A stretch of DNA of 64,000 bases from Patella vulgata (GCF_932274485.2 NC_065881.2:59778702-59842701); one strand, 5' to 3'. Shown: positions 34,601-45,844, counted from the first letter of the stretch. Numbers and translations: made by a program. The notes: generated by a model from the letters alone, not told the origin.

Positions 34601-37600
34601 AACTGAATCTAGATATATAAAATTGATTAGTTAGTCTGAATTTCAATTGGGTTCCTCTTTAGAATTAGTCTGACAATCCCATTAAGTTAGATAAAATAAA
34701 ATTACCTATACAGCCATTACAAGGTTCGGTGCCAGTGTCAAAAACTCAACTAAAAAACAGTGGGTGACTCTGAGTTTCGTAAGGATTTAAACAAGTTTAA
34801 AAAAATCAACATCTCACAAAAACTTTTATAGCTCTGACAACAGAAAAAGGACAAAATAAATTAGTAATCTTATAATATACCTTAATATAAGCATCAACAG
34901 CTTTAGAAAGAACCAAATCAAAACCATAAGAATGATTTTCATCACATGGGATACTAACAGAAGAATAAAAAGCTTCATACATATCTGTATCTCTATAATT
35001 TGTAGGATTAGATTTTCTGGGTATGTTCCCTAAAATAAATCAGAAAGCAGTCTATTGCATTTCAATGTGTATTATTATTGATAAAAAGATTTATAACAAT
35101 GCACATCATGTCATGGTGTAACAGCTGAGGTGATATCCTAGAAAAACGTTATGAAACTTCAATGTATGTAACAATCAAAAAAATAAACCAGCGGCTGCCA
35201 GGCAGGATATGCCCACATTTTCGATAGATGGATAGAGAACAAGCTAAGAAGAAAGTGATTTTTCCTACAATCAAGGGCCATAATTCAGGAAATTACAATT
35301 CGATATGCGCAAATATCGAAAGGAACCAAGATCTTTGTGTTATAAACTTACATTTCAAGTTTCAACAAAATCGGATAAAAATTGTGACTTCTATAGGGTC
35401 CACAACTTTGATATACCCTATTTTTAATACAATCAGGGGCCATAATTCAGGAAGTAACGGTCCGATAGGCGCGAATATCGAAAGGAACCAAGATCTTTGG
35501 GTTATAAACTTACATTTCAAGTTTCAACAAAATCGGATTAAAATTGTGACCTCCATAGGGTCCGCAACCTTGACATACCATATTTTTACGCTATTTGAGA
35601 ACGAACGGCGGCCATTTTGTCTGTCAATTTTGGGCCGATTTTCACGAAATTCGAACTCAACCTTCCTTAGGGTGTAACGGTGATATAATAATAAGTTTTT
35701 TTAAATCGGATAAAAATTATGACCTCTATAGGGTCCACAAGCTAAAAACACGATTTTTCGTACAATCAGGGGCCATAATTCAGGAAGTTACGGTCCGATA
35801 TGCGCAAATATCGAAAGGAACCAAGATCTTTGGGTTATAAATTTACATTTCAAGTTTCAACAAAATCGGATAAAAATTGTGACCTCTATAGGGTCCACAA
35901 CCTTGATATACCATATTTTTACGCTATTTGAGAACGAACAGTGGCCATTTTGTCTGTCAATTTTGGGCCGATTTTCACGAAATTCGAACTCAGCCGTCCT
36001 TAGGGTGTAACGGTGATATAATAAAAGGGTTTTTAAATCGGATAAAAATTATGACCTCTATAGGGTCCACAAGCTAAAAACACGATTTTTGGTACAATCA
36101 GGGGCCAAAATTCAGGAAGTTACGGTTCGATATGCGTTAATATCGAAAGGAACCGAGATCTTTGGATTATCAACTCAGATATCAAGTTTCAACAAAATCG
36201 GATAAAAATTGTGAGCTCTATAGTGTCCACAAGCTAAAAACGTGATTTTTCGTACAAACAGGGGCCATAATCCATGAAGTTTCGATCCAATACATGCCAA
36301 TATCGAAAGGAACCGAGATATTTTGGAGATAAACCTATATTTCAAGTTTCGTCAAAATCAGATAAGAATTGTGACCTGTAGAGTGTCCACAAACAAATTG
36401 TGGACAGACGGACAGGGGCGACGGCATAATATGTCCACATGAAAATGTGGGCGTATAAAAAAACAAGACCCAACAAAGCATTCAAATTCAACAGGAGCAC
36501 CCTATCCTAATTCAAGCAAGATCAGAATGGTTCATAAAGAACAGTGACTTCCATAGCATTCAAGAGCAATTAGTCTAACTAAAAAAAAAACTTTCTTCAA
36601 TATCGAATGTAGTTCAGGAGAATTATGACTCACCGGAGGGACGATTACATGATTCCCGAATAAACAAATATCCTCCTTCTTTCAACCACCCCAACATTTT
36701 ATAAAAGACCTTTTGAACTTCAGCATCTTCTAAATACATAAACAACCAGTTAGAAAAAACTAAATCACTCCTGAAACAGTAGAAACAATAATTAAGGTAG
36801 CAGTTAAGAGCTATATGTAAATCTGACTACTGCAGATCTTTAATTTGGCTTCAAATATTATATAAATTATTACCTAGACATTTATTCACATGGCAAGCCT
36901 ATAATCAACTCTTTTAGACCATTGGATGGTGGAGATTCAAATGGATTAGAACTTCTGATTTAGAAGTAATTAAAACACCCGCAAGATTTAAAAATTTAAT
37001 TATAAAATGAAATTCCAGACTTAGCTTGTGCATAGGGGTCTTTAGCAGTGGGAAGAAACCGGAGGAGCCGCAGAAAACCCACGAGGATGGACAGGCGACC
37101 CTACTCCTTGTCACGTACAACCGGGGAATCGAAACATCGCCAGTTGACTAAATGGCAGACCTTATGATACAACACACATGTGCTAACCATTCGGCCATCC
37201 AACCCGCCCTCGAGACTTAAGATTCATTTGTCATTTTGCTATGGTCTTTGATGATTTGAACGCAAAACTCTGATTTTCTAAAATGCAAACAGTTCAATAT
37301 TTTTAGCTGAAATTTTCAGACTACTTCTTTAAATTACATCTTGGCAAACAGTACCAAATAGTCGCATTTACCAGGTAAGTTGATAAAATAGACAAGCGCT
37401 TTAAAATAGTTATGTAACCCATATAAACTGTTTTTGATCATCCGTATTTTTATCTGAAATTTCCACATTTTTCCATTTGATTTGCAGATTTAAAGAGACA
37501 TTTTCGATTGGACTTCCCCTTAAAATTTATCAGTTATTCAACTACCTAATAAATAGTGTAAAAGAATTCTAAACTGTTTTATCAGTGCTTGATACAGTAC

Positions 37601-40600
37601 ACTTTATTGAGGTCCAGTGTAAATATGATACATACTGAGCTTCAGGCTGTTCCATCTTTGTTACATCCTCAACCATGTAATCTATATTTTTAAGATGAGC
37701 ATTAGCTATTTTATTCTTCTCAATAAACTCGGCCATAAAATCAACTGCAATAACATGTTTTGCCTTTTCTGCCAAAATTGTTGTAAATCGCCTGAAAAAC
37801 AATGTAGAGATATAGGCTCCTAATTGGTGTATGAAAATATACCTGGTGTAAGAAATTGGTGTCTGAAATATGACTTTTGCTGGGCATTCGATACGATCAT
37901 ATTCACATTAAAATTGTTATTCACAAATCTCATATGGAGAGAGAGAGAGAGAGAGAGAAATGGGGTTTAACGTCCGCTCGACACAAACTAGGTCATTTCG
38001 GGACTAACATATGGTTTAATTTTATTTCAATAATTTGCTTGCGCGAGGGGTCATTAGCAGTTGGAGTAAACCGGAGAACCTGGAGAAAACCCACGAGGTT
38101 GGTCAGGCGACCCTACTCCTTGTCACGTACAACCGGGGATTCGAAACCACACCAGTTGACTCAATGACAGGCCTTATGATACAGCACGCACGTTCTAACC
38201 ATTCGACCATCAAACCCCCACCAAATTTCATGGAAGTCCAACCCCTGTGTTGTTCAATGCCATAACATCCAGTTGTCTGCCAGTTGCAGTGTTGGTACAC
38301 ACACATAGATACAAGGGATGCGGGCTGGAACTCTTCCGATAAAGCCTATATATTCAGTATTCACTGCATTTTATGGGTAGGGGTGGTGTGGGCCCTGGGA
38401 CCTGTGTCAATCAGGAACAATGCAATTTACTAGTAATATGGAAATCATACCTACCCAATTCCTGCACCAAGTTCTATAACAGTTTTGCCTGAAATATCAG
38501 GCAAGTAAGACAGAATCTCTGGTTTTTCATCTTTTGATAATTCTTCAGCATTTGAATCCAACATCATTGTTTGTATGGATGAAGATTTCTGTGCATGATC
38601 TTTCCAATATTCTGACATGATTTCACGAACATCTGAAGAAGAAAAGTACACATTTTAATGGCTAATGTACACTGATAACTTATCAACATTTTGACCTGCA
38701 GATTTAAGGGAAACATAGATAGTCCTACAAGGAAAATTTTATAGGCTATCGACAGGCTTGTTTAATACTTTAGTAACATAGCAGAGCCGATACAATATAG
38801 GCCTACGTTACTTAAAGGGACAATAACACTCTTGCTGGCTAAACAGCTCCAGAAAATAAAAAATAGCCTTATTCTAAGTACTAGATGTGTTAGTGTCCTA
38901 CCTGTTGTGTAAATTATCCATTAAATCCTATTTTACTTGTCCAAAGGGTTCAAAAATATTTTTAAATCCAAGTCACATTTGAAAAGCTTTATGTCAGGCT
39001 TTTCAAATCATTTAGTTGAATTTTTCCAAATTTTTAAATTAGGTGTGTTAAGATGAAATTTGTATCATCAACTGGAATATTGTAAAATAGTAGGCCTACA
39101 ATTTTTTGACCAGAATGAAGATTGGGACCATATTATTCAGTTACAACAAGAGTGGTTTGAGCCTTTAAGTAACCACAGAAATCTGACCTTTTATCCGTAT
39201 ATATTATAGGCCCCCTATGCAGGCCTACATACACCATACTCATTAACTAGACATTATCACTATATTATTGTCTTGTTTATGTTTGTGTTGAGTGGACGTT
39301 AAACACCATTTCTCTCTCTCTCTCTCTCTCTGTTCGGTATATGACTGGTGTATGCATATAATACGGATAGAAGGCCAGATTCCTGTGAAGTAACTATATA
39401 TCGGCAGGCCTATACTCAATGATTAATTTCTTTTCAAATCTACAGTACAGGTCAAATTTATAAATGCCGTTATTCAAATTTTCTATGAACTTGCTTACTC
39501 ATTCACTATCAGTAACGCACACCGGTATGACAAATTATAACCGCTCGCCTGCTAACCCCACTCGGCAAACATCGGCAGAGTCCGTTACTACTGGAATCTA
39601 CTGAGGTTTGCCGAGTGCTACTAACTCGTATTTCAGGGCTCCAAATCGAGATGAAGTTAGCCAACACATTCGTAGGGCGTTTTATAGATAATTTCACAGA
39701 ATCAATAATGACGTCATTTGTGGCGCCTTTTCGGGTTTGGCATCAGTAACGCAGCTAGTGGAGCGTTGAATCTGGGGAGAATGAGTGTTAGAAAATGAAT
39801 CCGAATTAGGAGTTGCCATCTCATGTTTTTCCACATTATTGTTACAAAGTGTATAAATTTCAAAATTGTAGGCTACCAGTGTAGCGGTTTGGTCGGTAAC
39901 GTTTATTTTTGTAAGGTAGAAGACAACGACTTTAGCCCTGACATTTTTGCGGGGTTCTACATACAAAAGACCTATCTAGTATAATTATATATAATAAAGT
40001 AAAAAATAGCTTCCATGCGAAAACCGTGGACCAAACGTCCCACCATGGTCCCACGCACAAGGAACCTAGACAAATGGGATACGGAAGTCAAATTGCGACA
40101 CCTGTACTTTAAAGGAAAATCAGATAACAGGATAAAAGTAAATGTTGTAATTAAAACTGATATGTCGATAGATGAACAATGCATAATTAAACAATATAAC
40201 AAATCAACAAAAACAATAGATGGGATTAACAATAACATCGTTACCCAATGACGTCTTGAAAAGTGATGACAGGTTCACGACTTATACAAGCCATTTGATC
40301 TTAAAGTGGTTAATTTAAAGTAGCTAAGTCTCTAACTCAATATCATCCAAAGTCTTTGACATTGAAAACACGAATTATTTGTCACTTTAAAACAACATTG
40401 ATGTTGTGATCTTACCGGGAAAAGATGGGCTTCTGATATATCCAATATTTAAGACAAAATAAACAATTTACCATTGGTACACGAATCGTGTACCATAATG
40501 CGTTTCAGCGTCATTTGTAACAAGGGACCCGAAGAACTAGGCTAGACACATTCCACACGTCATGTCAAACGGTGACGGCATAATCTTAGCTGGAGAGCAT

Positions 40601-43475
40601 GCGCAATAAATACTATTAGTGTAGACTGGAATACACAGACGCTAGAGATTGCCAGTGGATTGAGACTGCTGGTGTATTACGCCGAACATAAAATTACAGT
40701 AAAAACAGACACGATTGAATGTAAATCAGATTATATACATTCATACTAAATTATTATATACTTGCGACCCATTTGTGTCAATATCTAGGTCTCAAATATT
40801 AGCGATTTAGCTCCTTTAAGAATGTGTTAGTTAGTTGTATTTTACGTCCGTTTCAACCGAGGTGATATCGCAGACAAAAATTTAAGAAATGTTAATTAAC
40901 TTATATATAAGCGATTGGCAGATTATCACACCATTATACTATCACATAAACACGATTGAAAAGCGTGAGATTTCTCAATCTCATATGTTCAATTTTTAGT
41001 TGTAAAACAGAATCCCCCTACCCACAATTTTTGTGTGTTAATTATACATTCACTGTGAACACGATACAGACTTGAGTTTGAAATGGAATAATTTAAAGGA
41101 GCTAAATCGCTAACATTTGGGACCTAGAAATTGACAAAAGTGGGTCGCAACACATATAATACTGTAGTATGAATGTATATAAACTGATTTACATTCAATG
41201 GTTTCCGTTTTTACTCCAATTTCAAATCAGTTATGTTCGGCAAAATAAGCCAGCAGTCTCAAGCGAGTGCAAATTTCTAGCGTCTGGTTATTCCAGTCCA
41301 CATACGCCGTTTGATTTGGTGCAATGTGTCTAGCCTCGTCCATCCAGTCTCTTCATACAACTAGGACTGAAGCGCATTATGGTACACGATTCGTGTACCA
41401 ATGGTAAAATGTTTATTTTGTCTTAAATATTGGATATCAAAAGCCCATCTTTTTCCGGTAAGATCACAACATGAATGTTGATTTAATTTGACAAATAAAT
41501 CGTGTTTTCAATGTTGAAGATTTTGGATGATATTGAGTTAGAGACTTAGCTACTTTAAAAATTCGGTGGGATTGTTCATACAATTTAAATTCAAAATAAT
41601 TTTGCTGTTGTCGCCCACTTACTGTGAAATTAATGAAATCTTGATACAGGACCTATAGTTATCAATGGATTTGTTTTTAAAACTAGGTGGGATTTTGCAT
41701 TGATCTATATGAAAGAAACATATACCGGTCCATAAATTTCAAATGTGTTACGCGAAATTATATTTCCGTTCACATTTTTATTCATAAAGCTCAGTATTAA
41801 ACATACATTATGCAAGAGCTAAATTTGCCAACAGCAGGTCTTTCCTTGGGCCTGGAATGTTATCTAAATTATTAATTAACTTATCCAGACCATAATCAAC
41901 TCTCGGTGTCAACGCTAGCCCGCGATATTTTTCTGGATTAGAATCATATCTGCTGCTTAACACTCATTGATAATTAAATAAAAAAATGAATATTCAAGAC
42001 TATGTTTTTTATTGTACCGACTTTAGTAATGATGATCGAGGCTAGACCCAAAATTCAATCGCTAAAATATCGGTTAATTCTTAATTCTTGGTTCATAGTG
42101 GATCAAATTGACTGAAATTTTCAGCAAATTGCCTTTACCTTATAGATTAAACCTACAGTTTGGGCCATGTCTGTTATTCATATGTGTAAATTGGTCTATT
42201 ATATCTCCAAAATAAACACTCACATAGCTAGCTACGAGAATGTAACTAAAAACGCTGAGATATACTAATGTGTTGTTTTTAGCTACAATTGGATGCCTTT
42301 AGTTCCATGTGGCAAACTCAATTTCTTTATTAATGTATGTACCATCTTAAAAATAAGTTAATTTTATACTATTAGTACTTATTACACATACGCAGTCCAA
42401 TCTACTGAAACAACATTCATTTATCAGCAAATATTGACAATAAAGTAAATCAAGCGTTGTTTTTATCATAATTGATTCAGACGTTCATAATTACGCCGTA
42501 ATACCTACTGCGCAACTCTGATCAGATGGGTACTTTGATTGGCTATTGCACACGAGGCCCCGCCTTTATGTGTGTACAGACGTAAATTTAAAATGTCGGG
42601 GAAAGCGATCTACTGTCGCTTTGATTTAAAAAAGAGGGGATTTGTACCCATTTCAGGTAAGATTATATGCTTAATTGTAGTTGGGCGTGGTAGAAATATT
42701 ATAAATAACAATAACCAATCGTTGTTTTGATTAAAAATATTGTCAATTTTGTTTACAAATGCCGGGTGCAATGGCCTCATCTCTTATCGCGAAACACGGA
42801 GGGTTGAGAGATTAAGGTTTGTTATCTATCACATAGCGTGTTCGTGGAAATTTCGGCCCAAGAAGAACGTAATAACAAAATTAATTGAAGTGAGCGAATC
42901 CAATATTTCGCATCTCGACCATTCCGTCATGTCGGTATAGACTGGGATCTCTTACAGGAATAATTACCGCGGTTTATGAATAAATATTAAGTACGCATAC
43001 CGTCGTTTGTGTATTAATTACCTCTGCATTGTCTTGTAGCATATTATGTTTTTCTGTTTTCATTGCAAATGGCACCCGTACGCATTGTACAATGTCCATT
43101 GTGTCTTAAATATTTGATACTTAGATCCCATATTTTCACGGCAAGATAATAACACCAATACTGATTGAAATGGAACAGTATTGAATTCTAATCCGTGTTT
43201 ATAATGTCGAATATTATGGAAAATATTGAGTTAGAGGTTTAGCTCCTTAAATATATCTCCAAGACCCAATTAATCCACTGGCGGCACCACCGTGCTTCCA
43301 TACTTTTATGTTTATCAAGAAACTAACCTTCAGACGAAATTTCTGTATCTGGATCCTTATCACGAAGCGTGTTTTTACTGTCTAGATCATTATCAGTATT
43401 CGTATTATTGACATACAAGAAAATAGCCAAAACTACAATGAAAGTTGGAGTTAGAAAAAATACTATCGTCTTCAT
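28666..43475 (-). CDS. PMT: Bipartite phosphoethanolamine N-methyltransferase with N-terminal signal anchor (11 exons, 543 aa)
   Basis: S-adenosylmethionine-dependent enzyme converting phosphoethanolamine to phosphocholine by three N-methylations. It has two methyltransferase domains in one chain, as in plant PEAMT. Exons: 43475-43328, 38632-38455, 37791-37636, 36770-36634, 35029-34881, 34087-33899, 32906-32817, 32331-32113, 31509-31378, 30551-30435, 28782-28666. All are GT-AG and in phase, total 1632 nt with stop. MT1 (about 50-200): [10 protein letters not shown] (SAM motif I), [26 protein letters not shown]. Linker: [22 protein letters not shown]2 (about 320-466): [10 protein letters not shown] (333-342), [16 protein letters not shown] (403-411), [15 protein letters not shown]. 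The C-terminus [19 protein letters not shown]...RWGLF matches plant PEAMT closely. Exon 1 adds about 49 residues: a hydrophobic stretch at about 4-24 ([18 protein letters not shown]) then an acidic linker. This suggests a membrane-anchored or luminal enzyme, whereas known PMTs are soluble; plant forms are about 491 aa. Confidence 0.95.
28783..30434. other. PMT intron 10
   Basis: No mobile element recognised. A weak internal duplication (GGGATTGTTTGGCTAGTCAT at about 29035 and GGGATTGTTTGGCATGTCAT at about 29190) is the only structure seen. Confidence 0.35.
30653..31047 (+). mobile_element. MITE Q, 395 bp, TTAA-flanked (reference copy)
   Basis: It begins TTAAAGATACATTATGGGAG and ends with TGCATAATGTATGTTTAA, giving 16-bp terminal inverted repeats (one mismatch) and TTAA at each end. 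It lies in PMT intron 9. Family members recur at 6610, 11967, 16177, 19062, 41797, 44801 and 62351. Confidence 0.85.
31628..31980. repeat. Tandem-unit element, set 2, end-truncated
   Basis: It starts TTAGGTTGCCAGCCAACGAA and continues with GGCTTCTTGGTTTCACTAAT and ATATAAATTTCATACAGATC, as in the 55.1-kb copy. It lacks the closing motif and lies in PMT intron 8. Confidence 0.6.
33078..33345 (-). mobile_element. SINE B, diverged
   Basis: Reverse copy in PMT intron 6: TGACACAAACTAGGTCATT, GGGAGAAAACCCACAAGG, CTACTCCTTGTCACATACAA, CGAAACCACGCCACTTGACT, ending near a C-rich stretch. Confidence 0.75.
34174..34530 (-). mobile_element. MITE R, 357 bp, TTAA-flanked
   Basis: It starts TTAAAGGCTCAATACCACTC and ends AGAGTGTTATTGTCCCTTTAA. 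It lies in PMT intron 5. The other copy, at 38812-39168, has the same length in the opposite orientation. Confidence 0.85.
35189..36459. mobile_element. Tandem-unit element, set 1, 1.27 kb
   Basis: Ends carry the inverted motif ATATGCCCACATTTTC (35207-35222) and GAAAATGTGGGCGTAT (36441-36456). Inside are units of about 332 bp (ATCAGGGGCCATAATTCAGG at about 35431, 35763, 36095), each made of two related halves. It lies in PMT intron 4. Open frames of up to 149 codons here come from the repeat units and are not genes. Confidence 0.85.
36793..37019 (-). repeat. MITE Q-like fragment cut by a SINE B
   Basis: Reads AGTTAAGAGCTATATGTAAA, GGCTTCAAATATTATATAAA and ATAATCAACTC in reverse Q order, like the 6.6-kb copy. 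SINE B begins at about 37020. The sequence after it (37213 to about 37490, ending TTAAAGAGACATTTTCG) may be the continuation, but that part is unsure. Confidence 0.45.
37020..37212 (-). mobile_element. SINE B, lacking its 3' part
   Basis: Reads from GTGCATAGGGGTCTTTAGC through CGACCCTACTCCTTGTCACG and GACTAAATGGCAGACC to GGCCATCCAACCCGCCC. The tail end is missing. It splits a MITE Q-like fragment. Confidence 0.75.
37938..38220 (-). mobile_element. SINE B, full length
   Basis: A (GA)n tail, AAATGGGGTTTAACGTCC, the full body and the tRNA-like head ending ACCATCAAACCCCC. It lies in PMT intron 2, 135 bp after exon 3's acceptor side. Confidence 0.85.
38812..39168 (+). mobile_element. MITE R, 357 bp, TTAA-flanked
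   Basis: It begins TTAAAGGGACAATAACACTC and ends AGAGTGGTTTGAGCCTTTAA. It lies in PMT intron 1, 180 bp upstream of exon 2. Both R copies share TTAA ends with families P and Q but have unrelated interiors. Confidence 0.85.
39279..39332 (+). repeat. SINE B 3' fragment
   Basis: GTTTGTGTTGAGTGGACGTT, then AAACACCATTTC and (CT)n: the last part of SINE B only. It lies in PMT intron 1. Confidence 0.65.
40315..40819 (-). mobile_element. MITE P, 505 bp, TTAA-flanked
   Basis: Full-length copy in PMT intron 1, in the same orientation as the copy at 695. It is very similar to the inverted copy 274 bp away at 41093-41558, including the internal palindrome around ACACGAATCGTGT. Confidence 0.85.
41093..41558 (+). 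mobile_element. MITE P, 466 bp, TTAA-flanked
   Basis: Inverted relative to 40315-40819. TTAA lies at 41093-41096 and 41555-41558. It supplies the uninterrupted reference for the copy split at 10192-13766. Confidence 0.85.
41797..42150 (-). mobile_element. MITE Q with a shortened right end
   Basis: It begins TTAAACATACATTATGCAAG and follows Q in reverse. It lacks the terminal segment present in other copies but is still followed by TTAA at 42147. It lies in PMT intron 1. Confidence 0.7.
42593..42656 (+). other. Possible orphan first coding exon with promoter-like motifs
   Basis: ATG in good context (aaaATGtcgg) opens a 21-codon frame, [20 protein letters not shown] plus Ser, ending in a clean donor, G|GTAAG. 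Just upstream lie an inverted CCAAT box (GATTGGCT, about 42537) and a GC box (CCCCGCC, about 42558). It is antisense inside PMT intron 1. I do not recognise the peptide and found no convincing next exon. Confidence 0.25.
43020..43255 (+). repeat. Diverged MITE P relative (right half)
   Basis: Similar order of blocks to the right half of MITE P: TGTCTTAAATATTTGATAC, CACGGCAAGATAATAACACC, GAGTTAGAGGTTTAGCTCC. It is clearly more diverged than the four P copies. A second relative lies at about 45845-46010 in the reverse orientation. Confidence 0.55.
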
Positions 43476-43859
43476 ATTGCGTCTTACTGTGTAAACATTT
43501 GAAGAGTTTGCCTATACAGGATATGAATAGGCTGACATTTTATTCCAATCAATTAATAACACGTCTATATTACTTATATAGGCCCTACGTCATATCAAAT
43601 AATGGAAGTCCAGTTATCAGCTGTCAGACCTAGGATATTATAGTTTGGGGCTGAAGAGGGTCTGAGAAATCTAGACCTGAATAAAACAATCAATTTTATC
43701 AGCTGCGACCGCGCTTACTGCTGTGTGTTTTGTTGAATTGAGTTTGTGGGTATGATGCAATTCGAAAGGCTATATTTGGACTTGATCAACGGAGCTTGAC
43801 ATTGACGTGGGAGAATCCTTTTTTTTATTAATGGTTTAGCTAAATCATTTAACATTTCG
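43476..43859. other. PMT upstream region
   Basis: Sequence just 5' of the PMT start codon (minus strand). It should contain the PMT 5' UTR and promoter; no clear core promoter motif seen. Confidence 0.3.
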
Positions 43860-43905
43860 TCATAGGCGTAGGAGCCGTAAGATGGGGGGGGGGGGCTGCA
43901 TCTGT
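43860..43905 (+). repeat. Foldback-type end fragment
   Basis: CATAGGCGTAGGAGCCGTAA then a G run and CTGCATCTG: resembles the ends of foldback element 1 (CATAGGCGTTCGCGCCAGGG). No partner end is seen. Confidence 0.45.
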
Positions 43906-44089
43906 TTATAGTAATATGTGATAATTAAAAGCGCTCTTTCAAAGAAAAAATATAAATAAATAAATAAATAAAAATAACAAATGGAGAGGAACTTTTTAAA
44001 GTTTTTTAAGTTAATCCGATCTATATTCTAAATGCATATTCACTCATCTGAAAAACTGGTCAAATCCCGGTGACTTATCACCAACTTTC

Positions 44090-44172
44090 TAATGAATGAA
44101 TGAATGAATGAATGAATGAATTGAATGAATGAATGAATGAATGAATGAATAAATAAATAAATAAATAAATAC
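44090..44172. repeat. (AATG)n/(AATA)n microsatellite
   Basis: A run of AATG units with one TTGAATG step, passing into AATA units. It lies upstream of foldback element 1. Confidence 0.85.
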
Positions 44173-44800
44173 GAACCGCTTCTATCACTCATGATGTTTT
44201 TAAAAATTTATTCTAATGAGTTTATCGTCTACTCTTGGTATGCCGTTTATTGGGCCTAAAATTCACAGGCTTATCGAAGAAGTGTCAATCGTATACTAAA
44301 TCAATTTCAGATAATATGAACTGAATCTTCGACCAGTGAGTAAAGAGTTCAACACTAAATAGCCTTTAACTGCCAGCCTGTACAACGCGTGTTGGCTTGA
44401 TAAACCATATGGTGTGATTTTCCAATACTAAAGCAAAGATGATGTAACTGATTTAAAAAGCAGTGGGTCATTCCAGGTCAACATAGGCGTTCGCGCCAGG
44501 GGGCAGGGGGGCGGAGAGCAGCTGCCCCCCAACTTTCGGGCAATCTGACTTTTCGGGTAGAGTGAAAACAAAAATTATTTCATCTGGCAACATAAAGTGT
44601 CCGAAATCGAATAAAACACTAATTTTACTCTTTTTTTTAATTGAATACCACGAATTTGTACTGAATTGACTCTGGAACCACTCTGCTTTGTGCTACATTT
44701 TTCGGGCATCGATTATTATTTGTGAATGCTGCTGCAACAGTCCGATTGGATGGTTGGAATTCAGGTCGGTTGCAAAACGATTGAAAACTTTGAAATTACT

Positions 44801-45152
44801 TCAACATGCATTATGCAAGAGCTAAATCTGCCTATTGCAGGTCTTTCTTTAGGCCTGAAATGTTATCTAAATTATTAATTAAACATTAATTAACTTTTCC
44901 AGACCATAATCAACTCTCGATGTCAACGCTGGCCTGCGATATTTACTGGATTAGGATCCCATTTGCTGCTCAACTTTCATTCATGATTTAATCATGAAAT
45001 GGATAATCGAGACTGTTTTTTATCGTACCGACTTTAATTAATAATGATGAACGAGGCTAGGCCGAAAATTCAATCGCTGAAATTTCGGTTCAGAGTGGAG
45101 CAATTGGACTGAAATTTTTCAGAAAATTCCCTTTACATTATCTAGTTTTTCA
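44801..45152 (-). mobile_element. MITE Q inserted in the left arm of foldback element 1
   Basis: It runs from CATGCATTATGCAAGAGC to about CATTATCTAGTTTTT, then foldback sequence (CACGGGCTAGAATAGCAG) resumes. The last Q segment is missing. Confidence 0.75.
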
Positions 45153-45844
45153 CGGGCTAGAATAGCAGATAAACGCATTGGCGGCGGTTAAACTTTTAAA
45201 ATTCTCTCGGGGGAATTGCTTGGTTGTTTGGGATTCAGGTCACCTAAGGTAGGCTATATTGGACCACATTGAAGTTGTTGTATTCACGGGCTGGAATAGC
45301 AGGAAGACGCGTTTGCAGCAGTAACAGTCTCCGTGGACTGTAAACGATTGATTCGAGTCGGCTATCTAAGTTATAGGGCTATATTAGACCACTTGCTGTA
45401 TTCACGGCTGGAATAGCAGGAGAACACGTCAAACTTTCCAATTATTTTTTATTATTATTTGGGGGGAGGGGGCTAGATCGTAAACTCCGTCTGTCACCCG
45501 TCAGGTTTTTCCCCTCTAACGTACATCGAGCCCGTACTCCTATGCATGTCAAATCATTGTATCCCCTTTGATTTTGCTGAAATTTTGTTAATATTATACT
45601 TATATTATCAAGATGGTATTCCAAATTACAGCTTGATCGGAGTAGAGGTCCCTGGGATATGACCCACTGAAATTTGGCAATTTTGGTTAAAGAGCAATTC
45701 CACAATGATTCTTAATTAGACATTGTTTTAAAGGGTGATAACTTTATGATCTTTACTATGATCTTGGCCTTGACTCGACATGAACTTGTGATTACCAACA
45801 GTCGAAGGTAAATAAAGACACCATCATTTAAACGCGATAGAAGA

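Noticed and set aside
35228-35840. Open frames of 149 and 81 codons
   Set aside because: They lie in the tandem units of the 35.2-kb repeat element, and the same peptide-like text recurs in the other copies at 25.7 and 56.8 kb.
42740-42940. 66-codon frame downstream of the orphan exon
   Set aside because: Considered as the next exon, but there is no convincing acceptor in phase and no recognisable domain.
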